Of a DNA stretch of 41,127 nt, positions 1 to 7,612 are shown in pieces. The notes below the pieces were generated by a model that was not told the origin of the DNA, searched no databases, and was given only the letters and a program-made list of their open reading frames with translations. This DNA comes from UBA940 sp031548515 (GTDB taxonomy: Bacteria > Bacteroidota > Bacteroidia > Bacteroidales > Rikenellaceae). Position 1 is the first letter of the stretch, and every line of letters starts with the position of its first letter. Where the stretch lies: contig JAVBRB010000012.1 of NCBI GenBank assembly GCA_031548515.1, positions 1-41,127 on the forward strand. Direction: 5' to 3'. The translations under genes were made by a program, and so were the position numbers.

Positions 1-2
1 AA

Positions 3-191
3 ATACAGGAAACCGCACCGGAACCACCTTATCACCGCCGTGACAATCAGCTGACAAACAATTTGTTAAATAATGAAAATCTTAACACCGCCGATTCCCG
101 AATCTTGAATCTCTTTTTTGCATCCATACAGACCGGAATGATCTCTGAAAATTCCACTGAAAACGAAATAAACAAAATGATACAAGTCTGA
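3..191 (+). CDS. C-terminal tail of an unidentified protein (5' partial)
   Basis: An open frame of 62 codons enters from the left edge and stops with TGA at 189-191. The stop codon lies inside the first arm of a perfect 18-bp terminator stem, which is what one expects at the end of a real gene. The peptide is hydrophilic and Asn-rich, has no motif I recognise, and ends NKMIQV. A chance open frame of this length is possible but unlikely, and the terminator supports it. No function can be assigned because most of the protein is outside the window. Confidence 0.5.
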   Translation: MQETAPEPPYHRRDNQLTNNLLNNENLNTADSRILNLFFASIQTGMISENSTENEINKMIQV

Positions 192-235
192 AAAATGCAA
201 CGGAACGGTTTTAGCCGTTCCGTTGCATTTTTAAC
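191..235 (+). terminator. Rho-independent terminator, perfect 18-bp stem
   Basis: Positions 191-208 are exactly complementary to 215-232, with a 6-nt loop (TTTTAG). The core is GCAACGGAACGG/CCGTTCCGTTGC, flanked by A5 and T5 tracts, so it could act in both directions. It directly follows the stop codon of the partial gene at 3-191. Confidence 0.9.
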
Positions 236-341
236 TCATTAATGCTCTTATTCCATCGGCGCGATGTGGAAAAAGAGCCTGTCACGAAATATTGAGACGG
301 GTTATTGCCGAAATATAGCTTGTATTATTTCACCAATAAAA
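233..341. other. Spacer with no recognised feature
   Basis: AT-rich spacer between two terminators. I see no ORF, no convincing promoter and no repeat here. Confidence 0.5.
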
Positions 342-371
342 AAAGAGTTGCAACTTTCGTTACAACTCTTT
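338..371 (-). terminator. Terminator downstream of tRNA-Asn
   Basis: On the minus strand AAAGAGTTG (371-363) pairs with CAACTCTTT (350-342), and a T-tract follows (A-run 338-344 on the plus strand). It begins 13 nt beyond the 3' end of the tRNA, so it most likely ends the tRNA transcript. Confidence 0.75.
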
Positions 372-383
372 GATTTTCATCCG

Positions 384-457
384 CTCCTCAGCTAGGACTT
401 GAACCTAGGACCCCCTGATTAACAGTCAGGTGCTCTAACCAACTGAGCTACTGAGAA
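384..457 (-). tRNA. tRNA-Asn (anticodon GUU)
   Basis: A complete 74-nt cloverleaf can be folded on the minus strand. The acceptor stem TTCTCAG/CTGAGGA pairs with one G-T wobble. The D arm is GCTC-AGTTGGTTA-GAGC. The anticodon stem CCTGA/TCAGG has loop CTGTTAA, giving anticodon GTT (Asn). The T arm CTAGG-TTCAAGT-CCTAG is perfect and the discriminator is G. The 3' CCA is not encoded (CGG follows), so it would be added post-transcriptionally. Confidence 0.97.
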
Positions 458-649
458 ATTTTTTATTTGTTCCGCTAAACCAGAATAATGCAATATCCCG
501 GTTTCGGAGTGCAAATATACAGCATTTTTTAATTACGCAAAATTTTTTAAGCCAAAAATCTTTTTTTATTTCGCCTCTACGGAAAATCATAACATTCCGC
601 AACGGAAAAGTTATTTTTTGCCGATGGAGCATAATATACCCTTTATGTA
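458..649. other. AT-rich spacer between tRNA-Asn and the editing deacylase gene
   Basis: About 190 bases with no ORF that looks real. It should contain the tRNA-Asn promoter on the minus strand, but I could not define one with confidence. The plus-strand promoter of the next gene follows at 650. Confidence 0.4.
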
Positions 650-681
650 TTTGAAAAAAAGAGCCAAAACCGATATCTTTG
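650..681 (+). promoter_or_regulatory. Bacteroidota-type promoter for the Ala-tRNA(Pro) deacylase gene
   Basis: TTTG at 650-653 and TATCTTTG at 674-681 are 20 bases apart. This matches the TTTG / TAnnTTTG consensus of the Bacteroides primary sigma factor. The start codon follows 17 bases after the -7 element. Confidence 0.75.
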
Positions 682-698
682 CCGGGAACTAAAAACAC

Positions 699-1193
699 AT
701 GAACGACAGGCAGCAGAAAGTGTACGATTGGCTCACCGCCGGCGGCATCGCATATGACAGCTATGACCACCCAGAAGCGCCGACCATCGAAACCGCCAGG
801 CTCCATTGGAGGCAGGATGGTTCGACTCACTGCAAAAACCTCTTTTTCCGCAACCACAAGGGGAACAAGCACTACCTGGTCGTTTTCGACAGTACGCAGA
901 ACCTCGCCATACACGATCTCGAAAAACGGCTGAGGCAGGGAAAACTTTCGTTCGCATCCGAGGAACGCATGGAGCGTTGGCTCGGACTGCGGCCCGGTTC
1001 GGTCTCCCCTTTCGGACTAATAAACGACACCGGGAATCACGTACACCTGTTTCTGGATAAAAACCTGCAGGACGCGCCGAGTTTGAGTTTCCACCCTAAC
1101 GATAACACCGCCACGGCAGTCATATCGCAGGCTGATTTCAGGCGATATCTCGACCTTACAGGCAATAGTTACGAATGGCTGGAATTGTATTAA
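699..1193 (+). CDS. Prolyl-tRNA editing protein (YbaK/ProX family), Ala-tRNA(Pro) deacylase
   Basis: This 164-aa protein is a single-domain trans-editing factor of the YbaK/ProX superfamily, cytosolic, expected to hydrolyse Ala mischarged onto tRNA(Pro) by prolyl-tRNA synthetase. The family signature is visible: HPEAPT near residue 24, the catalytic Lys in CKNLFFRN (Lys46), and HYLVVF in the following strand. It covers the whole length typical of ProXp-ala/PrdX. The ATG at 699 follows a consensus promoter. It stands alone, with no proS in the window. The choice of Ala rather than Cys as substrate rests on family resemblance, not on a residue I can prove. Confidence 0.88.
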   Translation: MNDRQQKVYDWLTAGGIAYDSYDHPEAPTIETARLHWRQDGSTHCKNLFFRNHKGNKHYLVVFDSTQNLAIHDLEKRLRQGKLSFASEERMERWLGLRPGSVSPFGLINDTGNHVHLFLDKNLQDAPSLSFHPNDNTATAVISQADFRRYLDLTGNSYEWLELY

Positions 1194-1197
1194 CATG

Positions 1198-1300
1198 GAT
1201 TTTGGATAAGCATCTATATCATAGTGATCTATGCCTCACCATTTAATAAAAGAATCCATATCCGAACCTCATGTCAGCGGCTTTTACACAGCCGCCCTTC
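1198..1300. repeat. Dispersed hairpin repeat, copy 1
   Basis: The spacer holds GGATAAGCAT near its start and, at 1270-1295, TGTCAGCGGCTTTT followed by AGCCGC, which forms a 6-bp hairpin (GCGGCT 1277-1282 / AGCCGC 1290-1295). A closely similar arrangement occurs at 36119-36211. The reading frame of the following gene stays open through it (from 1231), but it does not look coding. Confidence 0.55.
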
Positions 1301-1362
1301 CACATTCGATCACACCTTCCCAATCAGCCCCTGACCATAGGAGCGGGAACACTTACGGAATA

Positions 1363-2451
1363 ATGGTTAAAAAAGCCGTATACTTATTAGCCGCTATTGC
1401 ATTGACATACTACCCGTGCCGCGCACAGGAGCTTATGTCGCCGCTCAGATTCAGCGAAACGGATTGGAACTTCGGCACCATCCGCGAGGAAGGCGGCCCC
1501 GTAAGCCATGTTTTCACTTTTACGAACAATGGAACCGATCCTGTCGCCATTGACAGAGTCACCGCATCGTGTGGCTGCACTACCCCAGAATACACGCGCG
1601 GTCTTGTGAAGCCCGGAGAAAAGGCCGAAATAAAAGTGAGTTTCGATCCGATGGGTTATCCTTCGGACTTCAGCAAGAGCGTAGTGGTCGTAAGCGGCGG
1701 CGGCAGGTACCACGACCTGCTCACGGTCAGGGGCCATGTCACGCCGCGCGTGAAAACCGTCACGGAAGAATATCCTTTCGACATGGGAGGCGGCCTTAGG
1801 CTTGACAACACGATGCTGGCATTCAGGCAGGTAGTACAAGGCGGTTTACTGTCGATGCCCATCGGTTACGCCAACACGTCCGGCAAGGACATTGCCATCG
1901 AGATCCACGAAGTCGAATCCAGCGGGCTACTTAAAATCCATGCGCCCGAAACCATATGTGCCGGATGCCGCGGGTCGATAACCGTGACATACGACCTTAC
2001 CGAGAAATCAGGTTACTATGGAATTATCCATGACCTGCTTAAAATAATAGTGGACGGAACAGAATTGAAGAATACGGTTTATACCACCATGATAGGCGTC
2101 GACGATTTTTCAGGGCAGAGCATCGAGACCGCTCCCCGCCTGTTCCTGGATTCTCAGTTCCACAATTTCGGCGAAGTGCGCAGGCGCATGATGCCATATA
2201 CTTTCCGGCTGACAGCGAGCAATGAAGGAAAAGAGACGCTGTACATACGCAGCATCGACGAAAAACCGGGGTTTAAAACCACCCTGCGCACCGGAATGGC
2301 TATACCGCCGGGAACTTCACTGCAATTCGAAGTGATACTGTACAGCGACAAATACGAGCCTGGAGAGCTGGTCGAGAGCCTGATAATGGTAGTGAACGAC
2401 CCGCTGCGCACTGTAAGGGAAATAAGAATTTCAGCCAAAATAAATAAATAG
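1363..2451 (+). CDS. Exported DUF1573 protein, two Ig-like repeats
   Basis: A 362-aa secreted protein. I start it at ATG 1363 because that gives a clean signal peptide (VKKAVYLLAAIAL, cleavage after CRAQ); the open frame extends upstream to 1231, but that part overlaps a repeat and has no leader character. DUF1573 repeats are seen near residues 30-125 (WNFGTIREE, SCGCTTPE, LVKPGEKAEIKVSFDP) and again near the C-terminus (FHNFGEVRR, IPPGTSLQFEVILY), with a diverged middle. The family is abundant in Bacteroidota and binds unknown ligands in the periplasm or at the cell surface. It precedes nfnA by 12 bases, but no functional link is known. Confidence 0.85.
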   Translation: MVKKAVYLLAAIALTYYPCRAQELMSPLRFSETDWNFGTIREEGGPVSHVFTFTNNGTDPVAIDRVTASCGCTTPEYTRGLVKPGEKAEIKVSFDPMGYPSDFSKSVVVVSGGGRYHDLLTVRGHVTPRVKTVTEEYPFDMGGGLRLDNTMLAFRQVVQGGLLSMPIGYANTSGKDIAIEIHEVESSGLLKIHAPETICAGCRGSITVTYDLTEKSGYYGIIHDLLKIIVDGTELKNTVYTTMIGVDDFSGQSIETAPRLFLDSQFHNFGEVRRRMMPYTFRLTASNEGKETLYIRSIDEKPGFKTTLRTGMAIPPGTSLQFEVILYSDKYEPGELVESLIMVVNDPLRTVREIRISAKINK

Positions 2452-2463
2452 AAACAGCTCTGT

Positions 2464-3336
2464 ATGTTTAAGATATTGGAAAAGAGGGATCTCACACCCG
2501 ACACCGTCATGATGAGAATAGAGGCTCCGCGCCTCGCCCGTTCGGCACAGCCCGGCCAGTTCGTCATCATCCGCGTGGATGAAAGAGGCGAACGCATACC
2601 GCTCACCGTCAGCGACTACTCCGCCGAAGAAGGTTGGGTGGCGATCGTAACACAGACGGTAGGAGTATCAACCCGGAAACTCAATTCGCTCGGCACGGGC
2701 GACAGCATCGTCGACTTCGTGGGGCCGCTCGGAAAACCGTCCGAGTTCGTCCACGAACCGATCGAAGAAGTTCGAAAGAAGAGGTTCCTGTTCGTCGCGG
2801 GAGGTGTCGGAGCTGCTCCGGTATACCCACAGGTGAAGTGGCTGCACGAACACGGCGTCGCGGCCGACGTCATCATCGGCGCGCGCAACAAGGACCTTCT
2901 GATCCTTACCGACGAAATGGGAAAGGTTGCAGGAAACCTGTATATCGCCACCGATGACGGCAGCGCGGGCTACAAGGGCGTCGTGACGGGGCTTATAAAA
3001 CAACTTATCGAGGTCGAGGGCAAAAAATACGATGAAGTAGTGACCATCGGCCCTATGATAATGATGAAATTCGTGTCGCTGACTACCGCTCAGTACAAGA
3101 TACCCACTGTAGCCAGTCTCAATACGCTGATGGTAGACGGGACTGGAATGTGCGGGGCGTGCCGCGTAAGCATAGGCGGGAAAATTTTCTTCACCTGCAT
3201 CGACGGACCGGAATTCGACGCCCACCAGGTGGATTACGACGAAGCGATGCGGCGCCAGTCGATGTACCGCCGCCAGGAAGAAGAAGCGCGCAATAAGGCT
3301 GACGGACATGTATGCAAAATAGGACTGGATAAATAA
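2464..3336 (+). CDS. nfnA: NfnA: ferredoxin-NADP oxidoreductase small subunit (FAD, 2Fe-2S)
   Basis: A 290-aa protein with a ferredoxin reductase-like FAD domain (residues 1-100, RIPLTVSDY), an NAD-binding domain (FVAGGVGAAPVYPQ at 109-123) and a C-terminal [2Fe-2S] site: Asp225, Cys230, Cys233 and Cys245 in DGTGMCGACR and FTC. The Asp plus three Cys pattern is the hallmark of the Nfn small subunit. It is often annotated as sulfide dehydrogenase beta or dihydroorotate-dehydrogenase-like electron transfer subunit. With the next gene it should form the cytosolic complex that couples NADH and reduced ferredoxin oxidation to NADP+ reduction by flavin-based bifurcation. It lies 5 bases upstream of nfnB. 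Confidence 0.9.
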   Translation: MFKILEKRDLTPDTVMMRIEAPRLARSAQPGQFVIIRVDERGERIPLTVSDYSAEEGWVAIVTQTVGVSTRKLNSLGTGDSIVDFVGPLGKPSEFVHEPIEEVRKKRFLFVAGGVGAAPVYPQVKWLHEHGVAADVIIGARNKDLLILTDEMGKVAGNLYIATDDGSAGYKGVVTGLIKQLIEVEGKKYDEVVTIGPMIMMKFVSLTTAQYKIPTVASLNTLMVDGTGMCGACRVSIGGKIFFTCIDGPEFDAHQVDYDEAMRRQSMYRRQEEEARNKADGHVCKIGLDK

Positions 3337-3341
3337 ACGAT

Positions 3342-4730
3342 ATGGCTAACAAGATACCAAGGATAAATGCGCGGGAACAGGATCCCGCGGCAAGAGCGGC
3401 CAACTTCGCAGAGGTCAGCTACGGTTTTACGGCCGAAGAGGCGCAGCTTGAGGCTTCGCGCTGCCTGCAATGCAAAAACAGGCCGTGCGTCGCACATTGC
3501 CCCGTCTCGATAAAGATACCGGAATTCATTAAAGAGGTCTTGAACGGAGACTTCGCTGCGGCATCAGACATCATAGCGCAAGACAGCCTGCTGCCGTCGA
3601 TATGCGGCCGCGTATGCCCCCAGGAGACGCAGTGCGAGGGTTCGTGTGTGCTCGGCATCAAAGGCGAAGCAGTCAACATCGGTAAACTGGAGCGTTTCGT
3701 GGGCGACTGGGCGCTGGCAAACAGTGCTTTCAAACCCGAGAAAGCCGCCCCGAACGGCCATAAAATCGCCGTCGTGGGCAGCGGGCCTGCCGGTCTCGCC
3801 TGTGCTTCCGACCTTGCGAAAACAGGTTATGATGTAACGATCTTCGAGGCTCTGCACAAACCGGGCGGAGTGCTGGTTTACGGCAGTCCCGAGTTCAGGC
3901 TGCCGAAAGAGAGGGTCGTCGCCGAGGAGATCGCCAAAGTAGAGGCGCTGGGCGTGAAGATCGAGACCGACGTCATAGTGGGCCGCACAGTGACCGTAGA
4001 CCAACTGCTGGATGAAGAAGGGTTCGACGCTGTGTTCATCGGATCGGGTGCGGGACTCCCCTACTTCATGAATATCCCGGGTGAGAACTTGAACGGCGTG
4101 CTTTCGGCCAACGAATTCCTTACGCGCGCCAACCTGATGAAGGCATACGACACGGAGTACGACACGCCTATTTTCGTGGGCAAACAAACTGTCGTGGTCG
4201 GGGGCGGGAACGTCGCGATGGACGCCGTCCGCACCGCCAAGAGGCTTGGCGCCGACGCTTTCATCGTATACCGCCGCAGCGAAGCCGAACTTCCGGCACG
4301 CGTCGAGGAGGTCCACCACGCTAAAGAGGAGGGTATAGAATTCCGCATGCTGACAAATCCGGTCGAGATACTTGGCGACGCCAATGGCTGGGTGCGCGGC
4401 GTGAAATGCATCCGTATGACACTGTGCGAACCCGACGAATCGGGCCGCTGCCGTCCGGCGGAGATTCCGGGATCGGAATTCGAGATAGAATGCCAGGCGG
4501 TGATAATGTCACTCGGAACTTCCCCAAACCCGCTGATCGCATCCACCACCGGAGGACTCGACACCAACCGCCGAGGCTGTCTGACCGCCGACGAATGGGG
4601 CGCGACGAGCCGTCCCGGAGTCTTCGCAGGGGGCGATGCAGTCACCGGAGCCGCAACCGTCATCCTTGCGATGGGAGCCGGACGCAAGGCTGCCGAAGCG
4701 ATCGACCGATACATCAAAGAGACGAAATAA
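3342..4730 (+). CDS. nfnB: NfnB / GltA-like NADPH-binding large subunit
   Basis: This 462-aa flavoprotein belongs to the glutamate synthase small-chain family and is often annotated as homotetrameric NADPH-dependent glutamate synthase. The N-terminal 4Fe-4S segment has Cys41, 44, 49, 53 and Cys88, 92, 98, 102. The FAD Rossmann motif is VVGSGPAGLACASDLAK, the NADPH motif VVVGGGNVAMDAV, and the C-terminal FAD motif GVFAGGDAVTGAATVILAMG. No glutaminase or FMN synthase domain is present, and with NfnA immediately upstream the Nfn assignment is preferred over GOGAT. It ends at a strong hairpin, convergent with thrC. Confidence 0.9.
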   Translation: MANKIPRINAREQDPAARAANFAEVSYGFTAEEAQLEASRCLQCKNRPCVAHCPVSIKIPEFIKEVLNGDFAAASDIIAQDSLLPSICGRVCPQETQCEGSCVLGIKGEAVNIGKLERFVGDWALANSAFKPEKAAPNGHKIAVVGSGPAGLACASDLAKTGYDVTIFEALHKPGGVLVYGSPEFRLPKERVVAEEIAKVEALGVKIETDVIVGRTVTVDQLLDEEGFDAVFIGSGAGLPYFMNIPGENLNGVLSANEFLTRANLMKAYDTEYDTPIFVGKQTVVVGGGNVAMDAVRTAKRLGADAFIVYRRSEAELPARVEEVHHAKEEGIEFRMLTNPVEILGDANGWVRGVKCIRMTLCEPDESGRCRPAEIPGSEFEIECQAVIMSLGTSPNPLIASTTGGLDTNRRGCLTADEWGATSRPGVFAGGDAVTGAATVILAMGAGRKAAEAIDRYIKETK

Positions 4731-4750
4731 CCATATGTGTACGAACAGAA

Positions 4751-4780
4751 GAACGCCGGAAAATTTCCGGCGTTCTTTAT
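4751..4780. terminator. Terminator between convergent nfnB and thrC
   Basis: GAACGCCGGAAA (4751-4762) pairs with TTTCCGGCGTTC (4764-4775), followed by TTTAT on the plus strand. It sits 20 bases after the nfnB stop and 50 bases past the thrC stop, so it mainly serves nfnB. Confidence 0.85.
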
Positions 4781-4829
4781 AATATCATCCCGAGCGAGTA
4801 TGATCCGATGACATAGTACTATTCAGGAG

Positions 4830-6116
4830 CTATAATGCTGAAACGAAATCTTTGAGAAGCGTCGAGTCGGGAGCCATCGGAGTCGAGATTTTCGGCTTGC
4901 CCAACAGCGCAGCCAGGCGTTCGGGGATCGGAGGCGCAATGCCAATGGCGTCCTCTATCACCTCGCCGAATTTAGCCGTCTGTGCCGTCGAAAGCCAGAA
5001 GCCTTTCGCTCCGTAATGCTTCGCAGCATTGTACCCTGTCGCGCTGTGCGGATCGGAAATGTAGCCGTACTTTCCGTATATCTCGCGAATGGCGGCGCGG
5101 ATTTCCGCGTCGTTTGACGCGAAACCGACCATTTCCGCACGTATTGCGCCCACATCATTCCCGGACATGACCATCATGCGCTCGTAATTGCTGGGCGCCC
5201 CGACGTCCATCGCGTTGGCGATCGTCCGCACCGAAGGACGCGGAGCGTAAACGCCAGTCCGCAGGAACTCGGGGATAACGTCATTGGCGTTGGATGCCGC
5301 AATGAGCCTCTTTATCGGAAGGCCCATGCGCCGCGCCAGCATCCCAGCCGATATATTGCCGTAGTTGCCGCTCGGAACTATTATCTCGGGGCAGGCGTCA
5401 CCCGTCGCCGCACGCCACAGCATCCAACCGTAGAAATAGTAGAACGACTGCGGTATCCAGCGTAGCAGGTTTATCGAGTTGGCCGATGTGACATTGTGGT
5501 TGGCACGATAATCCGCATCGTTGAAAACCTCCTTGACCATGCGTTGGCAGTCGTCGAAAGTGCCGTCTATGCGCAGGGCGTGTATGTTGCCGCCTAGCGT
5601 AGTCATCTGGCTCTCCTGAAGGTCGCTGATCTTGCCGTCGGGATAAAGTATGACCACACTGATGCCCGGAACGTTGTGGAAACCGTGCGCGACCGCGCTC
5701 CCCGTGTCGCCCGAAGTGGCCGTCAAAATGGTCAGCTCCTCGTCGTCCTCGCGAAGGCGTCCCAACATACGCCCCATGAACCCCGCGCCGAAATCTTTGA
5801 AAGCCGCCGTAGGGCCGTGGAACAGTTCGAGCGTGTATTTGTCGTCACCTAAATGAACGAGCGGGACAGGAAAGTAAAACGCCTCTTCTACGGCTTTTCT
5901 CAACTCGTCTGAGGGCAGGTCTCCGCCGAAGAACATCCCGGCCAGGTATTCGGCCATATCGGCGAACGAACTTTCGGCCCGGCGAACGACCTCGTTCATA
6001 TCGACCTGCGGGATCGACACCGGCATAAAAAGCCCTCCGTCGGGCGCAAGCCCCATGAAAGCCGCCTCTTTGAGACTGTAAGTTTTATCTGAACCGCGTG
6101 TTGTAGTGTATTTCAT
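4830..6116 (-). CDS. thrC: Threonine synthase
   Basis: A 428-aa PLP enzyme that converts O-phosphohomoserine to threonine. The PLP-binding Lys107 is in HGPTAAFKDFGAG, and SGDTGSAVAHGF and PSGNYGNISAG are the phosphate-binding loops. I start at ATG 6116 (KYTTTRGSD, the usual N-terminus of the family); a TTG at 6125 is possible but unlikely. It lies 12 bases downstream of thrB on the same strand, giving a thrB-thrC operon. The aspartokinase/homoserine dehydrogenase gene that often leads this operon in Bacteroidota is not upstream here. Confidence 0.95.
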   Translation of the reverse strand: MKYTTTRGSDKTYSLKEAAFMGLAPDGGLFMPVSIPQVDMNEVVRRAESSFADMAEYLAGMFFGGDLPSDELRKAVEEAFYFPVPLVHLGDDKYTLELFHGPTAAFKDFGAGFMGRMLGRLREDDEELTILTATSGDTGSAVAHGFHNVPGISVVILYPDGKISDLQESQMTTLGGNIHALRIDGTFDDCQRMVKEVFNDADYRANHNVTSANSINLLRWIPQSFYYFYGWMLWRAATGDACPEIIVPSGNYGNISAGMLARRMGLPIKRLIAASNANDVIPEFLRTGVYAPRPSVRTIANAMDVGAPSNYERMMVMSGNDVGAIRAEMVGFASNDAEIRAAIREIYGKYGYISDPHSATGYNAAKHYGAKGFWLSTAQTAKFGEVIEDAIGIAPPIPERLAALLGKPKISTPMAPDSTLLKDFVSAL

Positions 6117-6128
6117 CGTTATCAAATC

Positions 6129-7058
6129 TTACTCCGTTACTACTCGTGTACCCTGACCGGAAATCTTGGACGGATAGACATCCGCCTCGATGCCGAGTCT
6201 GGCAAAATGGGCCGACATTATCGCGCCGAGCGCCTCCGCCTTTCCCATGCTGTCGGTGACGGCGAACACCGCAGGACCCGAACCGGCGATATTGACTCCG
6301 AGGGCGCCGCCTGAAACGAGGTTTGATTTAAGTTCGTCATATCCTGGAATGAAGTGCTTGCGGGCGGGTTCGGCCACCGCGTCGCGGATAGAACGCCCCA
6401 CAAGCTCCATATCGCCGAGAGCCAAGCCAGCGACCAATCCTCCCACGTTGCCCCACTGGGTGACGGCAGTTTTCAGAGGTATCTCTTTTGGCAGCACATT
6501 CCGGCCGTCCTTCGTCGTCACGGTGATATGCGGATGGACTACCGTGGTGTAGAAATTACCGGGGATCGGCAGTTTTATGATGTCGAGCGGTTCGTAGCCG
6601 CGGATCAGCACCACTCCGCCCATTATCGCCGGTCCGACGTTGTCGGCGTGCCTCGCCCCGCCTCCTATCAGGCTCTCGCCCTCCATAGCGAAACGCACGA
6701 GGTCTACTTCAGTAAACGGCCGGTCCAGAAGTTCGTTAAGCCCGAAGACCGCTCCAGCCGAAGATGCTGCACTGGAGCCTATGCCGCTGCCCGGAAGTAT
6801 CTTGTGCAGGATGGTCACCGTGACCTTCATATCGCGTCCGTATTCCGCCAACAGGGCACGGACCGCGGGGGTCATCACGTTTCCCTCCACGTCGTCCGGA
6901 AGATCGACTTCGCTGCGGTTCACAATCGAGAGGCCCGAACCCTCTTCGACGGAAACTTCGAGCAGGTCGCCCGTCCCGTCGATCGCCATGCCCATCACGT
7001 CGAATCCGCAGCCCAGATTCGCGACTGTGGCCGGTGCGAATACTTTTATTTTTTTCAT
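6129..7058 (-). CDS. thrB: Homoserine kinase (GHMP family)
   Basis: A 309-aa cytosolic kinase that phosphorylates homoserine with ATP. The GHMP N-terminal motif is FAPATVANLGCGFDVMG, the ATP-binding glycine loop PGSGIGSSAASS lies at residues 89-100, and the C-terminal NIAGSGPAVFAV is the second GHMP motif. The length fits the family. It is the first structural gene after the putative Ile/Thr leader at 7240-7356, so control by threonine and isoleucine charging is plausible. Confidence 0.95.
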   Translation of the reverse strand: MKKIKVFAPATVANLGCGFDVMGMAIDGTGDLLEVSVEEGSGLSIVNRSEVDLPDDVEGNVMTPAVRALLAEYGRDMKVTVTILHKILPGSGIGSSAASSAGAVFGLNELLDRPFTEVDLVRFAMEGESLIGGGARHADNVGPAIMGGVVLIRGYEPLDIIKLPIPGNFYTTVVHPHITVTTKDGRNVLPKEIPLKTAVTQWGNVGGLVAGLALGDMELVGRSIRDAVAEPARKHFIPGYDELKSNLVSGGALGVNIAGSGPAVFAVTDSMGKAEALGAIMSAHFARLGIEADVYPSKISGQGTRVVTE

Positions 7059-7128
7059 TTACGTGTTCTTTACAGGTTACCAAATCAATGCCCTTATAGC
7101 GTGACAGCACACCTTTTCGGGCGAAAAC

Positions 7129-7257
7129 AGTCGGGGGGACCGCCTGTAGTTTTCTTGAGAATCAGTTGAACGGGAACCGACCTCCGGCAGCCTTGGCCGG
7201 CGATGTACCGCGAAACGGTACCGAATCGGTAAATCAAGATCACACCCCCTCGGGGGT
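7129..7257 (-). promoter_or_regulatory. Leader RNA between thr leader peptide and thrB, competing pairings
   Basis: On the minus strand the last leader codons form ACCCCC-GA-GGGGGT (7257-7244). The same G tract could instead pair with CCCCCC at 7138-7133. Further hairpins are GGTACCG/CGCGGTAC-type pairing near 7203-7222 and CCGGC/GCCGG (7201-7185). A weak hairpin GGTCGG (7182-7177) with CCGACT (7134-7129) is followed by GTTTT. The arrangement resembles an attenuator, but I cannot point to one unambiguous terminator. Confidence 0.4.
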
Positions 7258-7356
7258 AATAATGACCGTAATGATGGAAATAGCTTGGAATGTATGGAAG
7301 TAAGTGCCTCCCGTACACTTCGAAACCGAAATATTTATGCCTCTTCCAACTTTCAT
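7240..7356 (-). CDS. Putative thr leader peptide, 38 aa, Ile/Thr-rich end
   Basis: A short frame starting at ATG 7356 and ending TGA 7240, between a consensus -7 element (7365-7372) and thrB. Its last residues read AISIITVIITPEGV: five Ile, two Thr and two Val in fourteen. Over the whole peptide there are seven Ile and five Thr in 38 residues. Thr and Ile are the regulatory amino acids of thr operons (E. coli thrL). The final ACC CCC GAG GGG GTG codons form a C5/G5 hairpin. The start is only 8 bases after the -7 element, so the message would be nearly leaderless. I infer ribosome-mediated attenuation of thrBC. Confidence 0.65.
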   Translation of the reverse strand: MKVGRGINISVSKCTGGTYFHTFQAISIITVIITPEGV

Positions 7357-7364
7357 TACAAAAG

Positions 7365-7372
7365 CAAAGATA
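7365..7372 (-). promoter_or_regulatory. -7 element (TATCTTTG) of the thr leader-thrB-thrC operon
   Basis: The minus strand reads TATCTTTG, an exact TAnnTTTG match, placed just before the leader peptide. No clear TTTG -33 element is found at the expected distance; the upstream DNA is A/T-rich and carries a direct repeat (7391-7436). Confidence 0.65.
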
Positions 7373-7612
7373 ATTAAATTCTTTAATAAACGCCGTTTTT
7401 GCATGATTTTTAACTTTAAAACCGCCGTTTTTACATTCCAGGGCATGTTTATCGGTTGCATGTACTGCACATGTAAGAAGATATCCGGAACCGGGAATAT
7501 CGAAATTGTCAATAACTAAATAGAAACTTGCCAGGCAGAGAGCACAGCCGCACTGCACAAAGGCCTAATTTTACCATGCTTTTTCCATAGTGCGTAACGA
7601 AATCGATATGGC
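7373..7612. other. Divergent spacer between thr promoter and DUF3575 gene
   Basis: About 240 bases without a credible gene. It contains a direct repeat (CGCCGTTTTTGCAT at 7391-7404 and CGCCGTTTTTACAT at 7423-7436, 32 bases apart) upstream of the thr promoter. A possible weak -7 (TAATTTTA, 7566-7573) lies upstream of the DUF3575 gene on the plus strand. Confidence 0.4.

Noticed and set aside
1231..1362. Upstream extension of the DUF1573 protein
   Set aside because: It reads through a hairpin repeat, and the internal ATG 1363 gives a clean signal peptide.
3564..4319. Long open frame antisense to nfnB
   Set aside because: It mirrors the coding gene, has no domain or start signal, and is explained by GC-rich third positions.
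3342..4730. Annotation as glutamate synthase small subunit (gltD)
   Set aside because: No glutamate synthase large subunit is nearby and the NfnA partner with its Asp/Cys3 cluster is adjacent, so Nfn fits better.
6354..7169. 271-codon plus-strand frame antisense to thrB
   Set aside because: The thrB frame has all GHMP motifs; the antisense peptide is His/Arg-rich shadow sequence.
7094..7558. 154-codon minus-strand frame across the thr leader region
   Set aside because: It overlaps the -7 element and leader peptide in another frame and has no protein-like features; the regulatory reading explains the region better.
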